DNA from: a bacterium
GTDB taxonomy: Bacteria > Desulfobacterota > UBA8473
DNA: 6,847 nt
Direction of reading: 5' to 3'
NCBI GenBank assembly: GCA_009773075.1
Contig: WOUX01000051.1
Span: 1 to 6,847, forward strand
The notes under the pieces are model-generated. The model was not told where the DNA came from, ran no database searches, and was given only the letters and a program-made list of their open reading frames with translations. A program made the position numbers and the translations under genes. This document shows, piece by piece, positions 1 to 6,847 of this stretch (positions are counted from its first letter, which is position 1; each line of letters starts with the position of its first letter).

Positions 1-4
1 CATT

Positions 5-145
5 TTATAGTTTGCTTTTAATTTTGTCAATGAAATTCTCTAATAAGATTTCATCTGAAAACACCCCTTTGACTTCTGGATTCTGACTTCTGACTCCTCT
101 TGTATTCCTCGGCTGTCCTGACTGCAATTTTTAGACACGCCTCTT
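5..145 (-). other. Short open frame at window edge, possible gene tail
   Basis: A minus-strand reading frame is open from about 128 to a TAA at 5-7. Its last residues, FSDEILLENFIDKIKSKL (8-61), look like an amphipathic protein C-terminus. Upstream of this the frame passes through the heptamer repeat and gives low-complexity residues, so any coding part is probably limited to the last 20 to 30 codons. I recognise no family. It may be another gene remnant like its neighbours, or chance. No start codon or ribosome binding site supports an independent gene. Confidence 0.2.
68..98. repeat. Imperfect heptamer tandem repeat (TTCTGAC)
   Basis: About four imperfect copies of TTCTGAC lie head to tail: TTTGAC at 68-73, TTCTGGA at 74-80, TTCTGAC at 81-87 and TTCTGAC at 88-94, followed by TCCT. 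The octamer GACTTCTG occurs at 71-78 and again at 85-92. On the minus strand it reads as alternating GTCAGAA, which translates to SQKSE-like low-complexity residues. From memory, similar AGTCAGAA intergenic repeats occur in anammox planctomycetes and some deltaproteobacteria. It sits between gene remnants, so it may mark a rearrangement or decay site. Confidence 0.6.
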
Positions 146-174
146 GAGGAACTGCAAAGGAGAAGCAGGGGAAA

Positions 175-213
175 GAGGCAGCGGTAATCGGGGTTCCTGA
201 TGAACAGTGGGGG
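175..213 (+). pseudogene. Fragment of an adenylate-forming enzyme (acyl-CoA synthetase-like) C-terminal motif
   Basis: Plus-strand codons 175-213 read EAAVIGVPDEQWG, matching the motif in the small C-terminal domain of AMP-binding acyl-CoA synthetases and ligases, which usually continues as WGE followed by a hydrophobic strand. The similarity stops abruptly on both sides. Upstream, TGA at 148-150 closes the frame. Downstream, a run of seven G (209-215) falls exactly at the WG codons and the frame then reads GSSDLEFIFLV to a TAG at 247-249. Intact family members are roughly 500-650 residues, so this is about 13 recognisable codons. The run of matching residues is too long for chance to be the favoured explanation, but a fragment this short cannot be assigned to a substrate. 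The minus strand here lies antisense to it, which argues against the long minus-strand frame being a real protein in this stretch. Confidence 0.5.
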
Positions 214-264
214 GGCAGTTCAGACTTGGAGTTCATCTTTTTGGTATAGATAACGATGCTCTTG

Positions 265-392
265 GGAAAGAAAAAATTAAGGACCCTTTCTCTGCCAAAT
301 CTCCCCATATTCAACATTAACTCTTCATCTGCAAAGAGTCGTCTTGCAGCAGAGGCGATAGCTCTGGGTTTCGAGGAGGCACCAGTATACAG
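265..392 (-). pseudogene. C-terminal remnant of a GT4-type glycosyltransferase
   Basis: On the minus strand, in frame behind the dehydrogenase remnant, the translation runs from SSKPRAIASAARRLFADEEL through MLNMGRFGRERVLNFF. This is the typical last helical segment of GT-B fold, family 4 glycosyltransferases: 'AIA.A..RLF.DEEL...MG..GRERV...F'. The UDP/GDP-sugar binding EX7E region and the whole N-terminal domain are absent; intact members have about 350-420 residues. After LNFF one frame gives PKSIVIYTKKMN, while the +2 frame gives LSQEHRYLYQKDELQV followed by a TGA at 220-222, so a further frameshift near the T/C-rich stretch at 270-278 is possible. No start codon or ribosome binding site of its own is seen. 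I infer a non-functional remnant brought next to the dehydrogenase fragment by deletion or rearrangement. Confidence 0.55.
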
Positions 393-495
393 GACCTTTT
401 CTAAACGAACCAGCATTTCCCCTTTGCCTGGCACAGGTATAGGCTCATCAAAGATTTCTATCCTATGGGGGGGCAACTATTCTTGCTACACGCAT
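393..495 (-). pseudogene. N-terminal remnant of a zinc-type alcohol dehydrogenase, frameshifted
   Basis: An ATG at 493-495, preceded by AAAGGG (503-508) at 7 nt, starts MRVARIVAP and then meets a stop (TAG) just after a run of seven C (seven G at 467-473). With six C the frame would continue as HRIEIFDEPIPVPGKGEMLV and RLEKV. That is the start of medium-chain zinc-dependent alcohol dehydrogenases, where 'E.P.P.PG.GE.LVR.E' leads into the 'GICGSD' zinc-site segment. Here the family match ends at RLEKV, with no zinc-ligand cysteine, and the frame passes into glycosyltransferase-like sequence. About 34 of an expected 340-400 residues remain. The start lies 11 nt past the U32 gene's stop, so this was probably the second gene of that operon. 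The frameshift might be a sequencing or assembly error in a homopolymer, but the truncation would still leave it non-functional. Confidence 0.6.
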
Positions 496-506
496 TAGTA
501 GACCCT

Positions 507-1718
507 TTATTTTTGTTTTCGTATGAGGTCGGTTACGGATGTGGGAAAGTTAACTGTTAAGGTGACAATCTGATTTGGCTGGGCAATCTGGATTATCTCG
601 TCATCTTCATTTATCATTTTCTCCAAAAAAAGGTGATTGATCTCTCCTGACTTACCTATAAATTCGACATCATCGCCCAATCTTATCTGGTTTCTAACCT
701 CAATCTTTATCTCATTATCTCCTGAGACCTCCCTGACCACTCCAACCAAGTCATGGGTTTGAACATAAGAGGATGACGAATAGTTCTGTGACCCTCCGGT
801 AGATTTTTCACAAAAAAAGCCTGTCGTATAGTTGCGGTGACTGACCTTTTTCAACTCTTTCAGCCATTCCTTCCGAAATTCGTATTTATCAGGATTCTCC
901 AGGTATTCGTCTATTGCCTTACGATAGACCCTTACCACATTTCCCACGTAGTTTATCCCCTTCATCCTTCCTTCGATCTTAAGGGAATCTACACCGGCAT
1001 CTATTAGATTTGGCATGTACTCTATGAGGCAAAGATCTTCAGAACTGAGGATATAACTGCCTCTGTCATCTTCAAAGATTGGAAGATAAATGCCAGGACG
1101 GCTTTCTTCCATGAGCATGTATTTCCATCGACACGGTTGTGAGCACTCCCCGCGGTTGGAATCTCGGTGAGTGAGATAGTTGCTGAGTAAACACCTGCCG
1201 GAGTACGAAATACACATAGCCCCATGAACGAAGACCTCGATTTCTATGCCTACCTTTTCCCTGATATGTTCAATCTCTGGAAAGGAGAGTTCTCGGGCCA
1301 GATTAACACGAGAAATCCCTTGATCTTTCCAGAACTCCACACTTCGCCAGTTGGTAGTGTTTGCCTGAGTGCTCAGGTGGAGAGGAATATGGGTGACCAA
1401 TTTTCTTGCTATAACAATAATTCCAGGGTCTGATACAATTATGGCATCCACTCCTAGTTCTTCCAGATTAATTAAATAATCAGGAAGCCTTTCTATATCC
1501 TCATTGCGTGGAAATATGTTGACTGTAACGTATACCTTAACCCCTTTTTTGTGAGCAAGTTTAATACCTTCTTCCATTTGGGGAATGGTAAAATTCCCGG
1601 CAAAGCTTCTAAGTCCATATGATTTACCGCTTAAGTAAACTGCATCAGCACCATAGTGAATGGCAACCTTCAGCTTCTCTAAATTTCCCACTGGTGCAAG
1701 TAGTTCCGGTTTTTTCAT
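507..1718 (-). CDS. trhP: U32-family protein, probable tRNA uridine 5-hydroxylation protein TrhP (YegQ/YrrO group)
   Basis: A 403-residue protein beginning MKKPELLAPVGN. Once annotated as collagenase-like peptidases, members of this group act in RNA or ubiquinone hydroxylation: TrhP makes 5-hydroxyuridine at tRNA position 34, RlhA hydroxylates 23S C2501, and UbiU/UbiV serve anaerobic ubiquinone synthesis. Residues 1 to about 300 form the TIM-barrel-like core. The U32 signature is present (EVFVHGAMCISYSGRCLLS, residues 161-179). Cys169, Cys176, Cys192 and Cys230, with Cys196 nearby, sit where UbiU-type proteins bind a 4Fe-4S cluster. CSQPCRWKY (192-200), LSSEDLCLIEY (224-234) and SLKIEGRMK (245-253) are typical of the YrrO/TrhP branch, and residues 325-390 fit the C-terminal beta domain. 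I chose the ATG at 1716-1718 because AAGGG lies 5 nt upstream and family members start with this sequence; a TTG at 1755-1757 would add 13 unconserved residues. The family is firm; TrhP over RlhA is an inference, as an unrelated-substrate paralogue is possible. It is probably transcribed with the dehydrogenase remnant that follows. Confidence 0.88.
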   Translation of the reverse strand: MKKPELLAPVGNLEKLKVAIHYGADAVYLSGKSYGLRSFAGNFTIPQMEEGIKLAHKKGVKVYVTVNIFPRNEDIERLPDYLINLEELGVDAIIVSDPGIIVIARKLVTHIPLHLSTQANTTNWRSVEFWKDQGISRVNLARELSFPEIEHIREKVGIEIEVFVHGAMCISYSGRCLLSNYLTHRDSNRGECSQPCRWKYMLMEESRPGIYLPIFEDDRGSYILSSEDLCLIEYMPNLIDAGVDSLKIEGRMKGINYVGNVVRVYRKAIDEYLENPDKYEFRKEWLKELKKVSHRNYTTGFFCEKSTGGSQNYSSSSYVQTHDLVGVVREVSGDNEIKIEVRNQIRLGDDVEFIGKSGEINHLFLEKMINEDDEIIQIAQPNQIVTLTVNFPTSVTDLIRKQK

Positions 1719-1723
1719 GAGAA

Positions 1724-1728
1724 CCCTT
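1724..1728 (-). promoter_or_regulatory. Ribosome binding site deciding the U32 gene start
   Basis: AAGGG on the minus strand lies 5 nt before the ATG at 1716-1718. It favours that start over the in-frame TTG at 1755-1757, which has no comparable site at the right distance. Confidence 0.7.
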
Positions 1729-1812
1729 AATTTGTTCGTTATCTTCTTACATCCCAAAGGACAGATAAGAGAGCAATCTGTTTGTAAAAGCTATCATAGT
1801 CATATTTGAAAG

Positions 1813-1834
1813 ACAAGAGTTTACTTTCTCTTGT
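1813..1834. repeat. Small inverted repeat in the divergent intergenic region
   Basis: ACAAGAG (1813-1819) and CTCTTGT (1828-1834) are perfect 7-base complements separated by 8 T-rich bases. It lies about 95 nt ahead of the U32 gene start, on the opposite side from dprA's own promoter candidate. It could be an operator or a weak hairpin in a U32 leader. No T-run follows, so it is not a terminator. A chance repeat is also possible. Confidence 0.3.
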
Positions 1835-1855
1835 ACTGGCATCAGGAATTTTCCC

Positions 1856-1884
1856 TTGACAAGTATAAGGTTAGCAGGTATTTA
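1856..1884 (+). promoter_or_regulatory. Candidate sigma70-type promoter upstream of the orphan terminator
   Basis: A perfect -35 hexamer, TTGACA (1856-1861), is followed after 17 nt by TATTTA (1879-1884), which matches only three of six bases of the -10 consensus. Transcription would begin near 1891 and run rightward into the hairpin at 1962-2003. The good -35 and spacing support it; the weak -10 keeps confidence modest. Confidence 0.35.
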
Positions 1885-1961
1885 TGGATTCAAAAATTGA
1901 AAGATATAGGCATGTATCCCTTTAGTTAATATGGAAAAAAGCTGGTATAAAAATAAGGGAG

Positions 1962-2003
1962 ATAGGGATTTCAGCAAGCATTGTTCTAATCCCTATTTTT
2001 TTT
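1962..2003 (+). terminator. Intrinsic terminator in the region upstream of dprA
   Basis: ATAGGGATT (1962-1970) pairs perfectly with AATCCCTAT (1988-1996). Inside, AGCAA (1973-1977) can pair with TTGTT (1981-1985, one G-U) around a GCA loop, leaving a 2-by-2 internal mismatch. Eight T (1996-2003) follow directly. This is the classic form of a factor-independent terminator reading rightward; on the minus strand no T-run follows. There is no plus-strand gene to its left in the window, since the U32 gene runs the other way. It therefore either ends a short non-coding transcript or attenuates a long dprA leader. ATCCCT at 1916-1921 could pair with AGGGAT of the left arm (1964-1969) and compete with the hairpin, which fits attenuation but is speculative. 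Confidence 0.65.
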
Positions 2004-2029
2004 GGAAAGATCTGATTAATTTCTAAAAT
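2002..2029 (+). promoter_or_regulatory. Candidate promoter for the dprA-topA operon
   Basis: TTGGAA (2002-2007) and TAAAAT (2024-2029) match four and five of six consensus bases with a 16-nt spacer. Transcription would begin near 2036 and leave a leader of only about 14 nt before the dprA ATG, downstream of the intrinsic terminator. If real, dprA does not depend on readthrough of that terminator. No strong Shine-Dalgarno sequence precedes dprA, so translation may be weak. Confidence 0.35.
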
Positions 2030-2049
2030 GTCCTAATATTATAAGCAGA

Positions 2050-3141
2050 ATGGATAAGAATTTTTTTGGAATAGCACTGAGTCTTGTGCCTGGTATAGGT
2101 TGTGTTTTGTATAAGAGGCTGATCGATTGTTTCAAAAAGGCAGAAGTTGTATTCGATGCCTCTTTTCAGGAATTGACGAGCATTGATGGGATAGGGCATG
2201 AAATTGCTCTGGCAATTAAAAGCTTTAATCAAGGGGACCTGGTTGAGGATAGGCTATTGATGGCCAGGAAGGCCAATGCCCGTGTATTGACTCTGGAAGA
2301 TGAAGATTATCCGACGAATTTAACGAAGATCAATAATCCACCATCAATGCTCTACATGAAAGGCGAAATTAAAAAGGATGATCACTTTGCTGTTGCTGTT
2401 GTTGGATCACGAACCCCATCAGGATACGGGGAATTAGCTGCCAGGTCGATAAGTCGTGACCTGGCAGCCGAAGGAATAACCATTGTCAGCGGTATGGCTC
2501 GGGGAATTGATACCATTTCTCACAAAGAGGCTTTATCTGCAGGAGGAAGGACTATTGCTGTATTGGGAAGTGGAATAGATGTGATATATCCACCGGAAAA
2601 TAGGGAACTTTTCAGTAAGATTTGCCGGAATGGAGCCGTTGTTACTGAGTTCCCGGTTTCAACACCTCCTGATGCTGTAAACTTTCCAAATCGAAACAGG
2701 ATAATAAGTGGCCTGTCCTTGGGGGTGGTAATTGTGGAGGCTGGGGTAAAAAGTGGGTCTCTTATTACTGCAAAGTTTGCTGTGAGTCAGGGCAAAAAGG
2801 TCTTTGCTGTGCCAGGGCAGATAGGGGCTGTAGGAAGTAAAGGGACAAACAGACTTATAAAAGAAGGGGCAAGGTTAGTAGAGAGCGCTGATGATGTTAT
2901 GAGTGCAATTTTACCCCAATACAGGGATTATAAAGAAAACAGGGGAGGGGTCAAAAAAGATGAGAATCTTTCTGAGAGCGCTAAACAGATACTGACTGCT
3001 TTGATTGAGGGCCCCTTACATATAGATACTGTTGCTACTAGAAGCAGATTGAATATTAACGAGGTTTCGAGTATATTATTGAACCTGGAACTCAGTGGCT
3101 TAATTGTCCAACTACCTGGAAAAATATTTACAAGAAACTGA
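2050..3141 (+). CDS. dprA: DNA-processing protein DprA
   Basis: A 363-residue full-length DprA/Smf. DprA binds incoming single-stranded DNA in the cytoplasm during natural transformation and loads RecA on it; it is also widespread in bacteria not known to be transformable. Residues 8-60 form the N-terminal helical/HhH-like region (LVPGIG at 12-17, IDGIG at 45-49). The Rossmann-like DprA domain (about 110-285) shows AVVGSRTPSGYG (116-127), SGMARGID (147-154), VLGSGIDVIYP (171-181), NFPNRNRIISGLS (211-223), SGSLITAK (235-242) and VFAVPGQ (251-257), all hallmarks of the family. Residues 305-360 form a winged-helix tail (DML1-like), seen in many longer DprA proteins and absent from short ones. 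The ATG at 2050 is the only suitable start: the ATG at 2028 runs into a stop after one codon. No strong Shine-Dalgarno is seen, unlike topA and the U32 gene. It lies 60 nt ahead of topA, a common gene pairing, and no terminator separates them. Confidence 0.95.
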   Translation: MDKNFFGIALSLVPGIGCVLYKRLIDCFKKAEVVFDASFQELTSIDGIGHEIALAIKSFNQGDLVEDRLLMARKANARVLTLEDEDYPTNLTKINNPPSMLYMKGEIKKDDHFAVAVVGSRTPSGYGELAARSISRDLAAEGITIVSGMARGIDTISHKEALSAGGRTIAVLGSGIDVIYPPENRELFSKICRNGAVVTEFPVSTPPDAVNFPNRNRIISGLSLGVVIVEAGVKSGSLITAKFAVSQGKKVFAVPGQIGAVGSKGTNRLIKEGARLVESADDVMSAILPQYRDYKENRGGVKKDENLSESAKQILTALIEGPLHIDTVATRSRLNINEVSSILLNLELSGLIVQLPGKIFTRN

Positions 3142-3192
3142 ACTCATAAACCCCATTAGAATTGCCTTTTCTTGTGGGGACATACTTCTCTT

Positions 3193-3196
3193 GGAG
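3193..3196 (+). promoter_or_regulatory. Ribosome binding site deciding the topA start
   Basis: GGAG lies 5 nt before the ATG at 3202. It supports that start over the in-frame TTG at 3172, which would add ten residues not typical of TopA N-termini. Confidence 0.75.
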
Positions 3197-3201
3197 AAAA
3201 A

Positions 3202-5649
3202 ATGCCTAAATCTCTGGTTATCGTTGAGTCGCCTGCTAAAGCAAATACTATTAACAAATTCCTGGGCAAGGATTTTATAGTTTTGGCATCCATGGGACAT
3301 GTTAGAGCTCTCCCCAGTAAGTCCGGGTCTGTAGCCACAGAAAATGATTTTGAGCCAAAATACCAGATATTGCCTCAGCGAAAGAAGGATATCTCTAAAA
3401 TAAAGAACACATTGGAAAAATGTGAAAATCTCTACCTGGCTACCGATTTAGATCGAGAAGGAGAGGCTATTGCCTGGCATTTATTGGAGATATTGAATCT
3501 AACCGGTGGAAATGCTTATACAAAAAGAAAGGGTTCGTCTTCCCCTTCAGTCAAAAGAATAACCTTTTATGAAATTACAAAAGATGCCATTCAAGAAGCC
3601 ATGAAAACCCCCCGGCATGTCATCCAATCCCTGGTAGATGCCCAGCAAGCCAGGGTAATCTTAGACTACCTTTATGGATTTAACCTGAGTCCACTTTTGT
3701 GGAAAAAGGTCCGTTATGGGCTTTCTGCCGGACGGGTTCAATCCGTTGCCCTGAGGTTGATTTGTGAGAGAGAAGAGGAGATTCAAGCATTTAAACCCAG
3801 AGAATATTGGACCATCAATGCCAGGCTTTCAACAACAAAAGAACCAACACCGGAGACTAGCTTCAATGCCACGTTAGTTGGAATAGATGGCAAGAAACAA
3901 AGTAAATTTTCGATCAGTGATGAAGAGTCTGCTAAAAGGATTATTAAAGAACTTGAAAGCGCAGAATATGAGGTTATAGAAATAAAAGAGAAAGAGGTTA
4001 CAAGGACACCACCTCCTCCTTTTACTACCAGCACGTTACAACAGGAAGCATTTAGAAAGTTGCGTTTTCCTGCAAAAAAGACCATGTCAGTCGCCCAAAA
4101 ACTCTATGAAGGAATAGAAATCCAGAATGAAAGTGTTGGCTTAATTACCTATATGAGAACAGACAGTGTGAATATTTCCTCAATTGCCCTGGAACATGCA
4201 AAAAGCATAATAACCCGGTTTTTCGGAAGTGAATATGCATTAAAGACCCCTCGTTACTTTAAAAATAAGGCAAAGAATGTACAGGAGGCCCATGAGGCTA
4301 TAAGACCCACAGATCTGGCAAAGAAACCAGAGGACATGAAGGATTTCTTGACTTCCGATCAATGGAAGCTATACAGGCTTATTTGGAGACGAACCATTGC
4401 ATGCCAGATGGCTAAAGCTATCCTGAACACTGTTTCTGTTGACATAGCAGCAAAAAAAACTCATACGTTTCGTGTCTCAGGTTCGATAATAAAATTTCCG
4501 GGTTTTACAAAGATATACGAGGAAAGCAAAGACGTTGACAAGCAAGAGAAAGAGGAAGTGTTACCTTGTCTTACCAAAGGTCAAAGTCTCTATCTAATAG
4601 AGCTCCTTTCTAATCAACATTTTACCCAGCCACCCCCTCGTTATACTGAAGCCTCTCTCGTAAAGATTCTAGAAGAATACGGAATAGGACGTCCTTCTAC
4701 ATATGCCGCAATTATAAACACCCTTCTGATTCGAGATTACGTTAAGATAAAAGAACGGAATATTCATCCAGAAGATACCGGAATAACAGTTAGCAGATTA
4801 CTGGTTAGCCATTTCAATAAATATGTTGATTATAATTTTACCGCCAAAATGGAGGAGGACCTTGATCAGATAGCCCAGGGGAATACCCAATGGCGACCAA
4901 TCATACAGCAATTTTGGACCCCGTTTATTGAGTTGATAAGAAAAAAAGAGACTGAAATTAAGAAGTCCGACGTAATTGATGAAAAAACAGATGAAAAGTG
5001 TCCGGAGTGCGATGGTGATCTTATTATTAAATTAGGACGTTATGGTAAATTCTATGCTTGTAAAAGGTATCCGGAGTGTAAGTTTGTAAGACCCTTAAAA
5101 GAAAAAGCCGTTGAAACGGTATCTCCCAGTGCAGAACAGTGTGAAAAATGTGGCAAACATATGACAATAAAAGATGGGAGATTTGGTAAGTTCCTGGCTT
5201 GTTCAGGATATCCTGAGTGTAAAAATACAAAACGAATATCTAAAAGTAAAGATGGAGATTCTCAAGTAGAAGGGCAGGAAATAACTACCGAAAAATGTGA
5301 AAAATGCGGCAGTAATTTTGTCGTCAAAAAAACCCGTTACGGAAACAGATTTCTCTCTTGTCAGAATTATCCAAAATGTAATAATGCCAAGTCGTTAAGC
5401 ATAGGGGTTAAATGTTCAATGCCTGATTGCAATGGGGATATAGTAGAGAGGGGTTCAAAAAAAGGGAGGCTTTTCTTTGGATGCAGTAATTATCCTGATT
5501 GTAACTTGATGTTTTGGAATAGACCTATACCTGATAGATGTCCCGATTGTGGATCTCCATTTTTGGTAGAAAAGGTTGTAAAAAATAGTGGGACGATACT
5601 TGAATGCATAAATAAGGAATGTAAATATCAAAGGGAAAAAGAAAAATAA
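3202..5649 (+). CDS. topA: DNA topoisomerase I (type IA) with five C-terminal zinc ribbons
   Basis: An 815-residue protein that relaxes negative supercoils behind RNA polymerase by passing one strand through a transient 5'-phosphotyrosine break. The TOPRIM domain begins SLVIVESPAKA (Glu9) and has TDLDREGEA with Asp82, Asp84 and Glu86 for Mg2+. The catalytic tyrosine is Tyr317 in GLITYMRTDS, followed by Arg319. EAHEAIRPTD (362-371) and GIGRPSTYA (494-502) are further type IA motifs. From residue 600 come five cysteine ribbons: C600/603/620/626, C647/650/667/673, C699/702/720/726, C738/743/761/767 and C780/783/802/807. The fourth has four residues rather than two in its first pair, and the last is divergent. 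E. coli TopA (865 residues) has three canonical zinc fingers plus two metal-free ribbons; here all five keep cysteines. A short Ser/Lys-rich insertion near 103-117 lies after the acidic motif. The gene follows dprA by 60 nt, probably in one operon, and ends just before a strong terminator. Nothing suggests it is damaged. Confidence 0.97.
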   Translation: MPKSLVIVESPAKANTINKFLGKDFIVLASMGHVRALPSKSGSVATENDFEPKYQILPQRKKDISKIKNTLEKCENLYLATDLDREGEAIAWHLLEILNLTGGNAYTKRKGSSSPSVKRITFYEITKDAIQEAMKTPRHVIQSLVDAQQARVILDYLYGFNLSPLLWKKVRYGLSAGRVQSVALRLICEREEEIQAFKPREYWTINARLSTTKEPTPETSFNATLVGIDGKKQSKFSISDEESAKRIIKELESAEYEVIEIKEKEVTRTPPPPFTTSTLQQEAFRKLRFPAKKTMSVAQKLYEGIEIQNESVGLITYMRTDSVNISSIALEHAKSIITRFFGSEYALKTPRYFKNKAKNVQEAHEAIRPTDLAKKPEDMKDFLTSDQWKLYRLIWRRTIACQMAKAILNTVSVDIAAKKTHTFRVSGSIIKFPGFTKIYEESKDVDKQEKEEVLPCLTKGQSLYLIELLSNQHFTQPPPRYTEASLVKILEEYGIGRPSTYAAIINTLLIRDYVKIKERNIHPEDTGITVSRLLVSHFNKYVDYNFTAKMEEDLDQIAQGNTQWRPIIQQFWTPFIELIRKKETEIKKSDVIDEKTDEKCPECDGDLIIKLGRYGKFYACKRYPECKFVRPLKEKAVETVSPSAEQCEKCGKHMTIKDGRFGKFLACSGYPECKNTKRISKSKDGDSQVEGQEITTEKCEKCGSNFVVKKTRYGNRFLSCQNYPKCNNAKSLSIGVKCSMPDCNGDIVERGSKKGRLFFGCSNYPDCNLMFWNRPIPDRCPDCGSPFLVEKVVKNSGTILECINKECKYQREKEK

Positions 5650-5650
5650 C

Positions 5651-5683
5651 AAAAAAGGCCATCTTATCATAAGATGGCCTTTT
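5651..5683. terminator. Bidirectional intrinsic terminator between topA and the rRNA operon
   Basis: AAAAGGCCATCTTA (5653-5666) pairs perfectly with TAAGATGGCCTTTT (5670-5683) around a TCA loop, a 14-base stem. On the plus strand four T end the right arm; on the minus strand six T follow (AAAAAA at 5651-5656). It starts one base after the topA stop codon and lies about 14 nt past the 5S 3' end. It therefore terminates dprA-topA in one direction and the 23S-5S operon in the other, separating two converging transcripts. Confidence 0.9.
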
Positions 5684-5696
5684 AATAGTTAATTTC

Positions 5697-5810
<114 letters not shown>

Positions 5811-5849
5811 AAAATTAAATTATTCTTTTTTTAAATTTTTAATAAGGTT

Positions 5850-6847
<998 letters not shown>

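Noticed and set aside
51..476. Long minus-strand frame as one 141-residue protein
   Set aside because: It starts from TTG inside the C-run without a ribosome binding site, its two halves match different families, its later part is antisense to a recognisable plus-strand motif, and its end translates the heptamer repeat.
256..498. 80-residue plus-strand frame
   Set aside because: It is the complement of the dehydrogenase and glycosyltransferase remnants, with no ribosome binding site and no recognisable domain.
1755..1757. TTG start for the U32 gene
   Set aside because: The ATG at 1716-1718 has a well-placed AAGGG and matches the usual family N-terminus.
3151..3179. CCCCA / TGGGG inverted repeat between dprA and topA
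   Set aside because: Only five base pairs around 19 loop bases and no T-run, so it is not a credible terminator or operator.
3783..4085. 100-residue minus-strand frame inside topA
   Set aside because: It lies entirely antisense to conserved TopA coding sequence; its hydrophobic runs reflect complemented codons.
5811..5849. tRNA gene in the 23S-5S spacer
   Set aside because: The spacer is only about 39 AT-rich bases, too short for a tRNA.

Overview
The window is bacterial chromosome, somewhat AT-rich, carrying ordinary housekeeping genes: a U32-family radical-free hydroxylase-type protein (TrhP/YegQ group), dprA, topA, and the distal end of an rRNA operon (23S 3' part and 5S). The organism cannot be fixed from this sequence. 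The bacterial 5S and 23S, AAGGG/GGAG ribosome binding sites, and the dprA-topA pairing show a bacterium. Imperfect heptamer TTCTGAC repeats beside decayed genes resemble low-complexity repeats I associate with Planctomycetota (anammox-type) and some deltaproteobacterial genomes, but that is a weak lineage hint.

Layout: positions 1-495 hold no intact gene. They are a patchwork of short gene remnants on both strands: an N-terminal piece of a zinc-type alcohol dehydrogenase (minus, frameshifted in a run of seven C), joined in frame to a C-terminal piece of a GT4-like glycosyltransferase (minus), then a short adenylate-forming-enzyme motif (plus), a heptamer repeat, and a short possible gene tail at the edge. 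Positions 507-1718 (minus) encode the U32 protein, whose stop lies 11 nt before the start of the dehydrogenase remnant, so an operon seems to have decayed at its second gene. Positions 1719-2049 are a divergent intergenic region with a plus-strand promoter-like sequence, a strong plus-strand hairpin followed by eight T, and a second promoter-like sequence next to dprA. That arrangement suggests a short RNA or a dprA leader attenuator.

Positions 2050-5649 (plus) hold dprA (ssDNA-binding RecA loader) and topA (DNA topoisomerase I, five C-terminal zinc ribbons), 60 nt apart and probably co-transcribed. A hairpin with U-tracts on both sides (5651-5683) ends topA and, in the opposite direction, the rRNA operon. 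5S (5697-5810) and the last ~1 kb of 23S (5850-6847, continuing past the window) lie on the minus strand and are transcribed towards topA.

No defence system, CRISPR array, insertion sequence or clearly novel system is visible. The points that most deserve a second look are the gene-fragment mosaic and the orphan terminator ahead of dprA.
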